DNA from: Lysinibacillus sp. BPa_S21
GTDB lineage: Bacteria > Bacillota > Bacilli > Bacillales_A > Planococcaceae
Assembly (NCBI RefSeq): GCF_023337795.1
Contig: NZ_JALIRS010000019.1
Location: forward strand, 1 to 51,545
DNA: 51,545 nucleotides
Direction of reading: 5' to 3'
The notes beneath the pieces were generated by a model. That model did not search any database, had not been told where the DNA came from, and saw only the letters and a list, made by a program, of their open reading frames with translations. Position 1 is the first letter of the stretch. Each line of letters opens with the position of its first letter. Shown here piece after piece: positions 1 through 8,052 of the stretch. The translations under genes and the position numbers were made by a program.

Positions 1-76
1 GCGATTGTGGCGAAGTGGTTAACGCACCGGATTGTGGTTCCGGCATTCGTGGGTTCGATTCCCATCAGTCGCCCCA
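1..76 (+). tRNA. tRNA-His (GTG), first copy, 5' end at window edge
   Basis: Cloverleaf with anticodon GTG and an encoded 3' CCA. The extra G(-1) typical of tRNA-His would lie just outside the window. It is identical over its length to the copy at 111-187, so this is a tandem duplication. It belongs to a tRNA operon that probably follows an rRNA operon upstream of the window (inference). Confidence 0.95.
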
Positions 77-110
77 TCTACATTAAAATTAATAAATACA
101 ATAATACAAT

Positions 111-187
111 GGCGATTGTGGCGAAGTGGTTAACGCACCGGATTGTGGTTCCGGCATTCGTGGGTTCGATTCCCATCAGTCGCCCCA
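111..187 (+). tRNA. tRNA-His (GTG), second copy
   Basis: Complete tRNA-His with G(-1) at 111, anticodon GTG and encoded CCA at the 3' end. The sequence is identical to the first copy; the 34-nt spacer is AT-rich. As a GUN-anticodon tRNA it is a queuosine substrate, and queG lies at 16.2 kb in this window. Confidence 0.97.
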
Positions 188-196
188 TTTTATAGT

Positions 197-271
197 TGGG
201 GTATAGCCAAGCGGTAAGGCAACGGATTTTGATTCCGTCATGCCTAGGTTCGAATCCTAGTACCCCAGCCA
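197..271 (+). tRNA. tRNA-Gln (TTG)
   Basis: The acceptor stem TGGGGTA/TACCCCA closes a cloverleaf with anticodon TTG. The 3' end reads GCCA, so CCA is encoded. It sits 9 nt after tRNA-His in the same operon. Confidence 0.97.
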
Positions 272-277
272 TTTTTT

Positions 278-349
278 GCGGAAGTAGTTCAGTGGTAGAA
301 CACCACCTTGCCAAGGTGGGGGTCGCGAGTTCGAACCTCGTCTTCCGCT
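278..349 (+). tRNA. tRNA-Gly (GCC), 3' end TCA instead of CCA
   Basis: The acceptor stem GCGGAAG/CTTCCGC and anticodon GCC identify tRNA-Gly. After the discriminator T at 349 the sequence reads TCA rather than CCA. Unlike its Gln, His and Cys neighbours, this tRNA would need CCA repair or addition after trimming. Confidence 0.95.
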
Positions 350-360
350 TCAAATATTAT

Positions 361-434
361 GGCGGCATAGCCAAGTGGTAAGGCACAGGTCTGCAACACC
401 TTTATCACCGGTTCAAATCCGGTTGCCGCCTCCA
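361..434 (+). tRNA. tRNA-Cys (GCA)
   Basis: The acceptor stem starts GGCGGCA, the anticodon is GCA and the 3' CCA is encoded. The order His-Gln-Gly-Cys-Leu matches the tail of large Bacillus tRNA operons (established knowledge). Confidence 0.97.
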
Positions 435-481
435 TAATTTATTTCTTAATCGGATTTTCCGATTTTTTTTATCTCCATTGT

Positions 482-562
482 GCCGGTGTGGCGGAATTGG
501 CAGACGCGCACGACTCAAAATCGTGTTCCTTTGGAGTGTCGGTTCGACCCCGACCACCGGTA
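482..562 (+). tRNA. tRNA-Leu (CAA)
   Basis: A class II tRNA with a long variable arm. The acceptor stem is GCCGGTG/CACCGGT and the anticodon is CAA in loop CTCAAAA. No CCA is encoded after the discriminator A562. It is the last tRNA of the operon and a known type of substrate for TrmL, which is encoded at 17.4 kb. Confidence 0.95.
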
Positions 563-592
563 TCTAAAACTAGCAATAGCATGCTACATATA

Positions 593-627
593 AAGGCTTC
601 ACACTTAATTGTGTGGAGTCTTTTTTG
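593..627 (+). terminator. Rho-independent terminator of the tRNA operon
   Basis: The stem AGGCTTCACAC pairs with GTGTGGAGTCT (two G-T wobbles), the loop is TTAATT, and a T-run follows. It lies 30 nt after tRNA-Leu. Confidence 0.85.
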
Positions 628-666
628 TTTTCCTTTACACTACAAAATCAATTCAAATAGTGTGCA

Positions 667-782
667 ATGAGCAAAAGGAGAACAGTGCTGTCAGAAGAAG
701 AATTAAAAATCGCTACAAAACTTCATATGTAACTACAGATGAAGGAGCTACAGCACTAACTGCCGATGAGATTGTCGAATAA
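667..782 (+). pseudogene. Frameshifted remnant of a small gene
   Basis: From ATG 667 the frame reads MSKRRTVLSEEELKIATKLH and stops at 730-732. From codon 726 the other frame continues with a normal-looking acidic peptide (YVTTDEGATALTADEIVE) to a stop at 780-782. A single-base frameshift would join them into one short protein of about 38 residues. I do not recognise the family. It lies just after the tRNA terminator, a common insertion zone, and could also be noncoding. Confidence 0.3.
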
Positions 783-930
783 ATGATGGGTGACGAGAGA
801 TGCCCAAGAATTGTAAACTACTAACATCTCATATGTTGTCAATCACACTCTACACATTTGTGAATGCTGTGCGTAGCTTGAACTAGCTGACTAATCTTAA
901 ATTAAGCGTGCTTTTCAACGTATGAATGAT

Positions 931-967
931 AAAAGAACTGATTTCCAGTAGTGGATTCGTTCTTTTT
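931..967 (+). terminator. Possible terminator hairpin
   Basis: AAAAGAAC and GTTCTTTT flank an imperfect inner stem (TTTCCA/TGGATT) and are followed by T-rich sequence. It could end a transcript from the degraded region upstream. Nothing else is seen between 783 and 1047. Confidence 0.45.
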
Positions 968-1047
968 CTTTGCATAAAGGATTAAAGATATTTTCGAAGA
1001 AATTATATAATGAAGCATTTTTAAAATAATTTTTGGGGAGGCGGACT

Positions 1048-1350
1048 ATGACGGCAATTATTATAACCGTAATTATAATTTTAGGAATTGCATTCTTAAT
1101 AGACAAAATATACGGGAAAATTGATATGGATAATTATTCACCTATTTGGGAGTATTTTTCTAAAGCCCTTCTCTATGGGTTTATTGCTAGTGTTACATTA
1201 TTCTATGGAAAGGAATCGCTAAGAGATGTTAATCTACTAGAATGGGCCATCATTGCAGTTTCAGTAATAGAAGGAACAGGGAACTATATTAATTATGTAA
1301 AAGAATCAAAAAAGCGAAAAGAAGATAAAAGAAAGGCTAATCAAACTTAG
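1048..1350 (+). CDS. Small two-helix membrane protein, unknown function
   Basis: This 100-residue protein begins with a hydrophobic helix rich in Ile (residues 2-19). A second hydrophobic stretch spans about 38-55, a third weaker one about 68-80, and the tail is very basic (KESKKRKEDKRK). The ATG at 1048 is preferred over an in-frame TTG at 1033 because GGGGAGG (1035-1041) lies 6 nt before it. I do not recognise the family. It sits in a small accessory island with the DUF3885 gene and remnants, so an immunity or accessory role is possible but unsupported. Confidence 0.7.
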   Translation: MTAIIITVIIILGIAFLIDKIYGKIDMDNYSPIWEYFSKALLYGFIASVTLFYGKESLRDVNLLEWAIIAVSVIEGTGNYINYVKESKKRKEDKRKANQT

Positions 1351-1485
1351 CTACATATTGAAATAATTCTTCAACTAAATAAGGTCACTGATCAAAAAGA
1401 GATTGATGCTCTTTTAAAAGTAAGTTGGTATTTCGCTAAAGTAGAGAAGGGTCTGTATAAGGAGATTGATTTCAAGCATAAATAG
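1351..1485 (+). pseudogene. 5'-truncated open fragment
   Basis: An uninterrupted frame directly after the stop of the preceding gene encodes a peptide ending in WYFAKVEKGLYKEIDFKHK before TAG at 1483-1485. It has no start codon or ribosome site. The composition is protein-like, so this looks like the 3' remnant of a lost gene. The ribosome site of the next gene overlaps its end. Family not recognised. Confidence 0.3.
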
Positions 1486-1497
1486 AGGAGCTTAAAG

Positions 1498-2418
1498 ATG
1501 GAACTATTTAATCAATTGAGAAAAAATCCAAAGTATTGGATTCGTTTTGAATTAGGACTTATCGAATTAAAAGGAGAGAAATATTTTAAAGAAATTTATA
1601 ATCGTGTATTATCTATTTTTGACTTTCTTTTTCATAAGAATGATACCATTCAATTAATTGCTTCAATTCATACGCCTATTAAATATAGAGGAAATGAGTT
1701 AGTTAATATACAACGTTTTCTTAAAAATAAAAAATTAATATATGGATTAAATTGTAAAACAGTACTTTATGAGTATGATGAAGAAGATACTGAAATGAAA
1801 ACAACTCAATACAGTTTAAAGCTAAAAAAGGAAGATATTCGTTTAGGTTATCTTTTTCAAGCGATAAGTAATACTGATTTTGGTAGCAGAAAACCAAGAA
1901 TAGAAGGAAGTATCTATTTACTGAATTTAACAAATAGTACTTTGTTGCACATGTATGATGACCGTGGGTGTGATGTTTATAGCTTAGACAAAGAAAATCT
2001 ATTGCCTTTATATCGTAAATATAGAAATTGGATTTTAGACTATAATCGTATTAAAATAGATCATATTTTTGAAGAAGGATTATTTAATTACTCTGAGACA
2101 TCGATAGAAATGGAAAATAGACTACAAATCAATAGATCGAGGGTAAAGGAAACAGGAATTAATTTATATGAAGACAATACTTGTGAAATTACGCATCAGC
2201 TTGAAATACCAAAAAAAACTATAGAAGAATGTGTGAAAGAGATAGAACAAACAGGATTTATCATTGAAGTTGATCATAGATATAATGATTACAGTATTCT
2301 TGAAGCCATAAAAACTGAAGCTTTGGCACTTATTGATTACCAGACAGAACTTATGTCTTTGTATGCAAAGAAGTATAACGGAAAGTACAAAGGCTGGTCA
2401 GTGCAAAGAGCTTTTTAA
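1498..2418 (+). CDS. DUF3885-type protein with possible RraB-like C-terminal tail
   Basis: This is a 306-residue protein without signal or membrane segments. The centre (about 130-195) has a segment resembling DUF3885: YLLNLTNSTLLHMYDDRGCD followed by a KYRNWILDYNR-like stretch. The C-terminal 75 residues (IEECVKEIEQTGFIIEVDHR, then YNGKYKGWSVQ) resemble RraB-like proteins, which often end in a GxYDGW-type motif; this second assignment is tentative. DUF3885 proteins are frequently encoded in accessory loci, sometimes near toxins. GAGGAG lies about 8 nt before the ATG. The gene is AT-rich compared with the rest of the window, consistent with acquisition. Confidence 0.6.
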   Translation: MELFNQLRKNPKYWIRFELGLIELKGEKYFKEIYNRVLSIFDFLFHKNDTIQLIASIHTPIKYRGNELVNIQRFLKNKKLIYGLNCKTVLYEYDEEDTEMKTTQYSLKLKKEDIRLGYLFQAISNTDFGSRKPRIEGSIYLLNLTNSTLLHMYDDRGCDVYSLDKENLLPLYRKYRNWILDYNRIKIDHIFEEGLFNYSETSIEMENRLQINRSRVKETGINLYEDNTCEITHQLEIPKKTIEECVKEIEQTGFIIEVDHRYNDYSILEAIKTEALALIDYQTELMSLYAKKYNGKYKGWSVQRAF

Positions 2419-2473
2419 TTAAGTATAAATGTAGAGACTTAGCCGATCATCGCCACTAGTATCCTAAAATAAT

Positions 2474-2507
2474 AAGATTTCAACAATTATGTTGGAGTCT
2501 TTTTTTG
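2474..2507 (+). terminator. Rho-independent terminator after the DUF3885 gene
   Basis: AGATTTCAAC pairs with GTTGGAGTCT (two wobbles) and is followed by seven T residues. Confidence 0.75.
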
Positions 2508-2617
2508 TTTGTCAAAAAGCAAAATGGGTTATTACTGCTTTAACGTGATTAAATTAAAGAAGGAAAAGACATAATTTCTGATAAGTAGCATTTACGATGA
2601 ATAGAGAGGGTATGAGT

Positions 2618-3178
2618 ATGAACAGACATTTTTTTATTGCAGTGCCACTTCCTTCAGACATTAAAGCTGCTCTTAAAGAGAGATGTGAAAAAATGAAGAC
2701 AGATTTCCATTTTAAACGCTGGGTTCATCAGGAAGATTATCACATCACTTTGGCTTTTTTAGGTAATGCGGATGAAGAGCAATTACAGGCTGTAATGGAT
2801 GAAACGAGGAAAAATCTTATGAATGTTTCACCATTCGAATTGAACATTTACGGGTTCAATACTTTTGGAAGAAAAGAATATCCAAGAATTTTATGGGTTG
2901 ATTTGCTCGAATCGAAGCCATTAAATTTTGTGAGAGAAATAGTATACCGTGATTGTATGAAGGTTGGATTTGAATTAGATAAGAAGCCCTTTAAACCACA
3001 TATAACGGTTGCAAGAAAATGGGATGAAGGATACGGGAAGTTTCCGTTCGAAGCATTGTTTGAAGAAAATTTTCAGCTTCCAAAGTTTCTAGTAGAAGAA
3101 GTGATTTTGTACGAATCAAAGTTAGAGGAAACGCCGAAGTATCATAAAAAAGCTGTCATTCGTTTAGATGGACAATAA
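2618..3178 (+). CDS. thpR: RNA 2',3'-cyclic phosphodiesterase (2'-5' RNA ligase family)
   Basis: A 186-residue 2H phosphoesterase. Both HxTx catalytic motifs are present: HITL at residue 42 and HITV at residue 128. The family hydrolyses 2',3'-cyclic phosphate RNA ends in the cytoplasm. The start at 2618 is chosen because GAGAGGG (2604-2610) lies 7 nt upstream; ATGs at 2597 and 2612 are badly placed. The gene is monocistronic with its own terminator. Confidence 0.9.
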   Translation: MNRHFFIAVPLPSDIKAALKERCEKMKTDFHFKRWVHQEDYHITLAFLGNADEEQLQAVMDETRKNLMNVSPFELNIYGFNTFGRKEYPRILWVDLLESKPLNFVREIVYRDCMKVGFELDKKPFKPHITVARKWDEGYGKFPFEALFEENFQLPKFLVEEVILYESKLEETPKYHKKAVIRLDGQ

Positions 3179-3188
3179 TCCTTCAATC

Positions 3189-3229
3189 AGCACATAAACC
3201 TAAAAAAGAAAAGGTTTATGTGCTTTTTT
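3189..3229 (+). terminator. Strong rho-independent terminator after thpR
   Basis: Perfect 13-bp stem AGCACATAAACCT/AGGTTTATGTGCT followed by a T-run. Confidence 0.9.
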
Positions 3230-3320
3230 ACTAAAAACTCGCATTTTTAATGATTAGTTCATCTTCCGTTCATTTAAGGATTTTATGCTAAGGATGTAAA
3301 AAGGAATGGAGGAGTTCACT

Positions 3321-4355
3321 ATGAATCTTGCATGGAAAGAAATTAAGAAAAATAAAATAAGATTTTTAATATTAGGCTCAATTGTTTTTCTAGTTAGTTT
3401 ATTAACTTTTATAATTTCTGGTTTGGCGAACGGGCTATCACAAGATAATGCTGCTTTAATTAAGGATTTACCGCAAGGGCAATTTTATATGAATGAAGAT
3501 GCAGATCAAACTTATAATCTGTCAAAAATAGATAGCCGTACACAAAATGAAATATTGAACAAAGAAAAAGATGCAGTAGCTTTTTCGCTACAAATGGGCT
3601 TTTTAAATGATCCGGACAATAAGCAGCAAAGCGTTGCCTTTGTTACATCGACCGCTTCAGAGTTATTTGAAAAAGTGAAACATGAGGAAGTCATATTAGA
3701 CAGCTCATTGAAAGACAAGGGAATTAAAGTAGGCGATACATTAACGAATAATCAATTTAGTGGCAAGTTTGTAGTAAAGGGATTTGTTGAGCAAAAAAAA
3801 TATAGTCATGCGCCAGTCGCTTATATTAACGAAGAAGATTATAAAGAAATTTACCGTGTTGACGAAATGCAAATGATTTTCGTACCAGGTGGCGATTCTT
3901 CAGCACAATTTGCTGGATTACAATCATTTTCAAACAAAGCGTTTCTAAATACAATTCCAAGCTATAACGCAGAACAAATGTCATTAAATATGATTGTATG
4001 GTTTTTAGTAGTCATTAGTGGGATGCTGTTTGCTATCTTCTTCTATATGATGAACGTTCAAAAAATTGGTTTGTACGGAATTTTAAAAGCAATTGGTTTG
4101 AAAACAAGTAAGTTATTCAAAATGATATGGACACAAATGGCCATCATAACAGTCATTTCGCTTATTTTATCTGTAACCTTTAGCCAAGCATTTAATCTGC
4201 TAGCACCAAAAGGGATGCCTTTCACTTTAACAATTGTGACAACGACGCAATTATCGATAGTATTCTTAATCATTGGATTTATAGGGGCTACAATTTCAGG
4301 ACTACAAATTAGAAAAATTGAACCATTACAAGCGATACAGCAAGGAGAGGCTTAA
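3321..4355 (+). CDS. FtsX-type ABC transporter permease, HrtB-like
   Basis: A 344-residue integral membrane protein. A first membrane helix at about 15-37 is followed by a large extracytoplasmic domain (about 40-215) and three C-terminal helices (about 225-248, 275-295, 310-332). This is the single FtsX-domain layout of the MacB/HrtB class. The N-terminus (LAWKEIKKNK ... SGLANGLS) closely resembles HrtB haem-efflux permeases as I remember them. GGAGGAG at 3308-3314 supports ATG 3321 rather than 3306. The ATPase gene follows after 1 nt, so the two form one exporter. The substrate (haem, peptide or drug) cannot be fixed from sequence. Confidence 0.85.
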   Translation: MNLAWKEIKKNKIRFLILGSIVFLVSLLTFIISGLANGLSQDNAALIKDLPQGQFYMNEDADQTYNLSKIDSRTQNEILNKEKDAVAFSLQMGFLNDPDNKQQSVAFVTSTASELFEKVKHEEVILDSSLKDKGIKVGDTLTNNQFSGKFVVKGFVEQKKYSHAPVAYINEEDYKEIYRVDEMQMIFVPGGDSSAQFAGLQSFSNKAFLNTIPSYNAEQMSLNMIVWFLVVISGMLFAIFFYMMNVQKIGLYGILKAIGLKTSKLFKMIWTQMAIITVISLILSVTFSQAFNLLAPKGMPFTLTIVTTTQLSIVFLIIGFIGATISGLQIRKIEPLQAIQQGEA

Positions 4356-4356
4356 T

Positions 4357-5031
4357 ATGACTTTATTTAAAATCGATGAAGTTAGAAAAACGTTTAGGAA
4401 TGGCGAGATAGAGGAAGAAATACTTAAAGGGATAGATCTATCCTTAAATGAAGGGGAAATAACAGCACTGGTTGGTGCATCTGGATCTGGTAAGAGTACA
4501 CTTCTGACAATAGCTGCTGGGCTTCAGCCTGCGTCAGAAGGGCACGTTATATTTGAGGGGAAAAATATGTCCAGCATGAGTTCTGAGGAAGTTCGAAAAG
4601 TACGAGCAAGTGAATTTGGGTTTGTTTTTCAGTTCGCACACCTTGTACCTTTTCTTACAGTTGAGGAACAACTGCTGCTCATGCTAGATGTTTCTGAATC
4701 AAAATTAAAGAAGCAGGAACAAAAAATTGAAGTTGATCGCATCCTAAAATTAGTTGGAATGGACCATCGAAAAATGGCATATCCTCAATCATTGTCAGGC
4801 GGCGAGAAGCAACGTGTTGCGATTGCCCGGGCAATCATTCATAAACCGAAAGTTCTATTCGCAGATGAACCGACAGCAAGCTTAGATTCACAAAGATCAA
4901 AAGAAGTTATGTTACTAATTAGAGAGTTAACTAAAACGTTAAACATTACTACTTTAATGGTGACACATGATGAAGAAATGCTTGCTTATACAGATTGTAT
5001 TATTAAAATGAGCGACGGTGTCATTTTATAA
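4357..5031 (+). CDS. ABC transporter ATP-binding protein, HrtA/LolD-like
   Basis: A 224-residue ATPase with Walker A GASGSGKST (about residue 39), Q-loop in FVFQ, signature LSGGEKQR, Walker B VLFADEP and H-loop VTHD. The segment AHLVPFLTVEEQ resembles HrtA. The start at 4357 follows AAGGAGAGG (4342-4350); a longer reading from 4318 would overlap the permease. It is translationally coupled to the permease and energises the same mechanotransmission-type exporter at the inner face of the membrane. Confidence 0.9.
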   Translation: MTLFKIDEVRKTFRNGEIEEEILKGIDLSLNEGEITALVGASGSGKSTLLTIAAGLQPASEGHVIFEGKNMSSMSSEEVRKVRASEFGFVFQFAHLVPFLTVEEQLLLMLDVSESKLKKQEQKIEVDRILKLVGMDHRKMAYPQSLSGGEKQRVAIARAIIHKPKVLFADEPTASLDSQRSKEVMLLIRELTKTLNITTLMVTHDEEMLAYTDCIIKMSDGVIL

Positions 5032-5053
5032 GACGCCATTTAGATTGAATCGT

Positions 5054-5093
5054 AAAAACCACAACCATAGTTACTGATGGTTGTGGTTTTTTA
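5054..5093 (+). terminator. Rho-independent terminator of the ABC operon
   Basis: AAAACCACAACCAT pairs with ATGGTTGTGGTTTT across a short loop and continues into T residues. Confidence 0.9.
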
Positions 5094-5226
5094 TTGAAAC
5101 AGGGTCATCCCATTTCCGCTCTGTTCGGGCGCAATGTATAGATATTTTTAATAAGCCTAGTGTTATGTTACCAAATCACTAAACTAATGAAGCATATTAT
5201 AGAAGGAAAGAGGGAGGTGATTTGAA

Positions 5227-5511
5227 ATGGCGTTTGTCATTGCTTTATTGATCGTATTAGTTGGTGTAATAGCGGGATTCCAATTAACCACCGAAGGAAG
5301 GTCTGAGAAAGGGAATTACATCGTTTGGGGTATCATTACAATGATAGCGTTTGCACCGTTCTTATCTTTTGTAATTGGCGTTATGTATGGAATAGTAGTT
5401 AAAAATAGTTGGGCAACATCGGCTATGATGTATTTATCTCCTTTAATTTTTATTATAGGGTTAATTATATTACTTTTAGGTATTTATAAAAATGATGGAG
5501 GGTATAAATAA
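5227..5511 (+). CDS. Small three-helix membrane protein, unknown function
   Basis: A 94-residue protein with three hydrophobic segments (about 3-20, 32-56, 64-86) and a short polar C-terminus. GGGAGGTGAT lies directly upstream at good spacing. It is monocistronic between two converging transcription units. I do not recognise the family. Confidence 0.7.
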   Translation: MAFVIALLIVLVGVIAGFQLTTEGRSEKGNYIVWGIITMIAFAPFLSFVIGVMYGIVVKNSWATSAMMYLSPLIFIIGLIILLLGIYKNDGGYK

Positions 5512-5572
5512 CGAGCTATTTGTCTCTAACAAGGGGTATTCAGGTTCAGTGTTTTAGTTATCTTAATATAAA

Positions 5573-5716
5573 GGTAAAAAACCGCAAGACTCCTTTTGTG
5601 ATGAAGTGTCAATGAAAATGTAGCAGAGGAGACATATGCCATCGTGTCCACCATCCTATTTCTTGCCCTGATGCAGCTCGTGCCTTGCCGGCAGAAAAGC
5701 ATAGCGGTTTTTTACC
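5573..5716. repeat. 144-bp segment bounded by a perfect 13-bp inverted repeat
   Basis: GGTAAAAAACCGC (5573-5585) and GCGGTTTTTTACC (5704-5716) are exact inverted copies 118 nt apart. They lie 15 nt beyond the stop codon of the minus-strand SDR gene, where its terminator is expected. The arms look like the two halves of a terminator stem separated by an insertion. The interior has no credible ORF and does not match the GTTGATT element family. Confidence 0.6.
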
Positions 5717-5730
5717 ATTTGGAAGAATGT

Positions 5731-6540
5731 TTAGGTTAATCGAGCTTTTCGACTTACTTTACAGACCATTCTCATTAATGCCCTGTGCAACGAAGGGAAA
5801 ATTGTAAAGATAACATCCATTGTTTTACGCATTGGCATAGGACAGATAATAGGCTTATTTTTGTGTACGCCTGCAATAGTGATTTTTGCTAGTTGCTGTG
5901 GAGACATCATTTTTTGCGTTTTCAATTGTTTGGACATCACTGATTTATCGATATTAATAGCGGTTGCTTTTTTAAAGATAGGTGTATCAACAAAAGTGGG
6001 ACATAGAGCACTAACCTTGATGCCAAATTCCTCAGCCTCATAATGTAGTGATGTCGTTAAGCCCACAACAGCATGCTTCGTAGTAGAATATGCCGCAGAC
6101 ATAGGAGATGGCCCCAACCCTGCTGCTGAGGATGTATTGATGATATGTCCAAAACCTTGTTCCTTCATGATTTGATAGCCAACTTGAGTACCATATATAA
6201 CGCCCCATAAATTAACATCCACAATGTTTTTCCATTCGTCCATTGGCATATCATAAATTTCACCATACATAGCTATACCAGCATTATTAAATAAGTAATC
6301 TAATCTTTGAAATTCCTCATATACATTGGAAATGACAAGTTCAACACTTTTGTAATCGGTTACATTTAATTCAATAAATCGAGCATTTGACGCGTCTTTA
6401 TTTAATTCTGCCTCTAAAAGACGTCCATCACGTTCGTTGATATCTGCAATCATAACAAATACATTATGACCTACTAACTCTTTGCAGATAGCCTTCCCGA
6501 TACCAGATACACCACCAGTAACAATCGCAACCTTTCTCAT
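5731..6540 (-). CDS. Short-chain dehydrogenase/reductase
   Basis: A 269-residue classical SDR. It has the NAD(P)-binding motif TGGVSGIG near the N-terminus, an NNAG motif, a catalytic Ser in NTSSAAG and the YxxxK pair in YSTTK. Substrate not predictable. The ATG at 6540 lies 8 nt after GAGGGG; an ATG at 6546 overlapping the upstream stop is too close to it. It is the last gene of a TetR-GDSL-SDR operon, which suggests a lipid- or ester-related or stress-induced substrate (inference). Confidence 0.88.
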   Translation of the reverse strand: MRKVAIVTGGVSGIGKAICKELVGHNVFVMIADINERDGRLLEAELNKDASNARFIELNVTDYKSVELVISNVYEEFQRLDYLFNNAGIAMYGEIYDMPMDEWKNIVDVNLWGVIYGTQVGYQIMKEQGFGHIINTSSAAGLGPSPMSAAYSTTKHAVVGLTTSLHYEAEEFGIKVSALCPTFVDTPIFKKATAINIDKSVMSKQLKTQKMMSPQQLAKITIAGVHKNKPIICPMPMRKTMDVIFTIFPSLHRALMRMVCKVSRKARLT

Positions 6541-6545
6541 ATTCA

Positions 6546-7250
6546 TCACCCCTCGGAATGGACAGTAGCTTCCTGCAATTGAAGCTGTTCAATGACATCT
6601 GTGTATTTTTCCACGACAAGTTCTGCGCCTTTACTATTTAAATGAACGCCATCTAACGTTAAATGTAGCCCTCTCTTTTTGGACAATCGATCAATTCGCA
6701 AAGGATTTTTATAAAATAGTACATCTTGCATTACACGCATAACATTGGTGTTCATATAATCCGAACTATTAGCTTGTTCCAAGTGATGCTCAAATACCTC
6801 TTGCATATTTAAAAAACTAACATTTGCATATTTAGAAGAAATGGACTGAATAATGGAGGACAGCTCTTTTAATTCCTTATTTGAAGTGTTTTTTATTGTT
6901 TCTCCTATTAAAGCTGGTGTTACTAAAACTACATGTTTAGAGGTTGCTAAAATCATTTCTAAACAATTTACATAGTAATCTTTAAATTCTTGATGATCTT
7001 TTGTAACAGGCTGTGCCTGCACTTTTAAAAGTTTAGCATAGACATCGTTGACACCAATCCACAGAAAGCTGAGGTCATAGTTAGTAGCTAGCTTCGATTT
7101 CTCTAAACGACTGTGTAAGCTTTTTACTGTTTCACCTGGTTTACCGAGATTATCAAATTCGATATGTGGATGTCTTGTTGTTAGTAGTTTAAAAAATGAA
7201 ACCCCTGGTCGACCTTCCGTTAAGCTGTCTCCTATACATGCAATTTTCAA
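6546..7250 (-). CDS. GDSL/SGNH-family esterase-lipase
   Basis: A 234-residue SGNH hydrolase. The nucleophile block GDSLTEG is at residues 7-13, a GVND block is near 67, and the catalytic block DGVHLN is near 200. No signal peptide is seen, so it is probably cytoplasmic. It starts with TTG immediately after the TAA of the TetR gene, with AAAGGTGGG as ribosome site, indicating coupling. Its stop overlaps the start region of the SDR gene. Confidence 0.85.
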   Translation of the reverse strand: MKIACIGDSLTEGRPGVSFFKLLTTRHPHIEFDNLGKPGETVKSLHSRLEKSKLATNYDLSFLWIGVNDVYAKLLKVQAQPVTKDHQEFKDYYVNCLEMILATSKHVVLVTPALIGETIKNTSNKELKELSSIIQSISSKYANVSFLNMQEVFEHHLEQANSSDYMNTNVMRVMQDVLFYKNPLRIDRLSKKRGLHLTLDGVHLNSKGAELVVEKYTDVIEQLQLQEATVHSEG

Positions 7251-7847
7251 TTATATCCCACCTTTTTTTATTTCCTTCAAAAAAATAGTTATTGCTTGGT
7301 TAAAGAGTGGCTCAAGTGCTTTCAGCTCCTGCGTGTTTGTAAGCTGACATAACCCGCCTAGCCATGTGCCTAGTAGAACTGTCCATTCATCAATATTTCC
7401 ATGAATAAATTCTCCTCTATCAATTCCTTCTTGAAGAATCGCGCGATAAGCACTCATTGGTACAATCGCTAAATTGTATAATTGTTGCACGGATTCTGGG
7501 CTCGATTTTGGATTGGAAGCTAGCTCTTGCCCCGATCTTAATAAAGGTGTTTGGTAATGATAGAGAACATGCATGGCCATGCCATATAATTTTTCTGTTG
7601 CCGTGGAGTAGGTACAGTCTTTTTGCAGCCACTTGTTGTGCCAATCTTGCATTGTTTGTTGCGATAAAAGAACAAAAAGCTTTTCTTTGTTTTCAAAATG
7701 ATAATAAATATGTCCTTTGCTGTAGCCAGAAGCGGTTGAAATATCTCCTACTGATGTTTGATTATAGCCTTTTTGAGAAAACAAACTAACCGCATGTTCC
7801 ATAATTTCAACTTTTGCTTGCTCGCTATCATAACGTCTTTTATTCAT
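7251..7847 (-). CDS. TetR/AcrR family transcriptional regulator
   Basis: A 198-residue repressor. The N-terminal helix-turn-helix spans about 12-58, with the typical SVGDISTASGYSKGHIYYHF segment. The C-terminal ligand domain is divergent. It is the first gene of the operon with the GDSL esterase and SDR. A palindrome just upstream overlaps the probable transcription start (7870-7881), consistent with autorepression relieved by an unknown ligand. Confidence 0.9.
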   Translation of the reverse strand: MNKRRYDSEQAKVEIMEHAVSLFSQKGYNQTSVGDISTASGYSKGHIYYHFENKEKLFVLLSQQTMQDWHNKWLQKDCTYSTATEKLYGMAMHVLYHYQTPLLRSGQELASNPKSSPESVQQLYNLAIVPMSAYRAILQEGIDRGEFIHGNIDEWTVLLGTWLGGLCQLTNTQELKALEPLFNQAITIFLKEIKKGGI

Positions 7848-7869
7848 TTATTTACTCCTTCGATGATTT

Positions 7870-7894
7870 GAACGGTCGTTCTAATCTTATTATA
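7870..7894 (-). promoter_or_regulatory. Promoter -10 and palindromic operator of the TetR operon
   Basis: GAACG-GT-CGTTC (7870-7881) is a perfect 5-bp palindrome. On the minus strand it lies immediately after a TATAAT -10 box (7889-7894), so it covers the predicted start site. The placement fits a TetR operator. Confidence 0.6.
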
Positions 7895-8052
7895 CAATAT
7901 TTTACTATTTAATTAATGGTTAAATACCTAAGTCATTAAGTTTTCACAATTGTGTACAGATAATTGTTAAACCTAATGGAACGAAACTAATGGAGGAAAT
8001 ATCCTCAAATTGTTGAATTATAAATTATACAAAAATTAGGAGGGTGAATTAC

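Noticed and set aside
78..353. ORFs across the tRNA genes
   Set aside because: They are frames through tRNA sequence and not genes.
3321..5031. Naming the ABC pair hrtBA outright
   Set aside because: The resemblance is by remembered motifs only, and no HrtR/HssRS regulator is present in the window.
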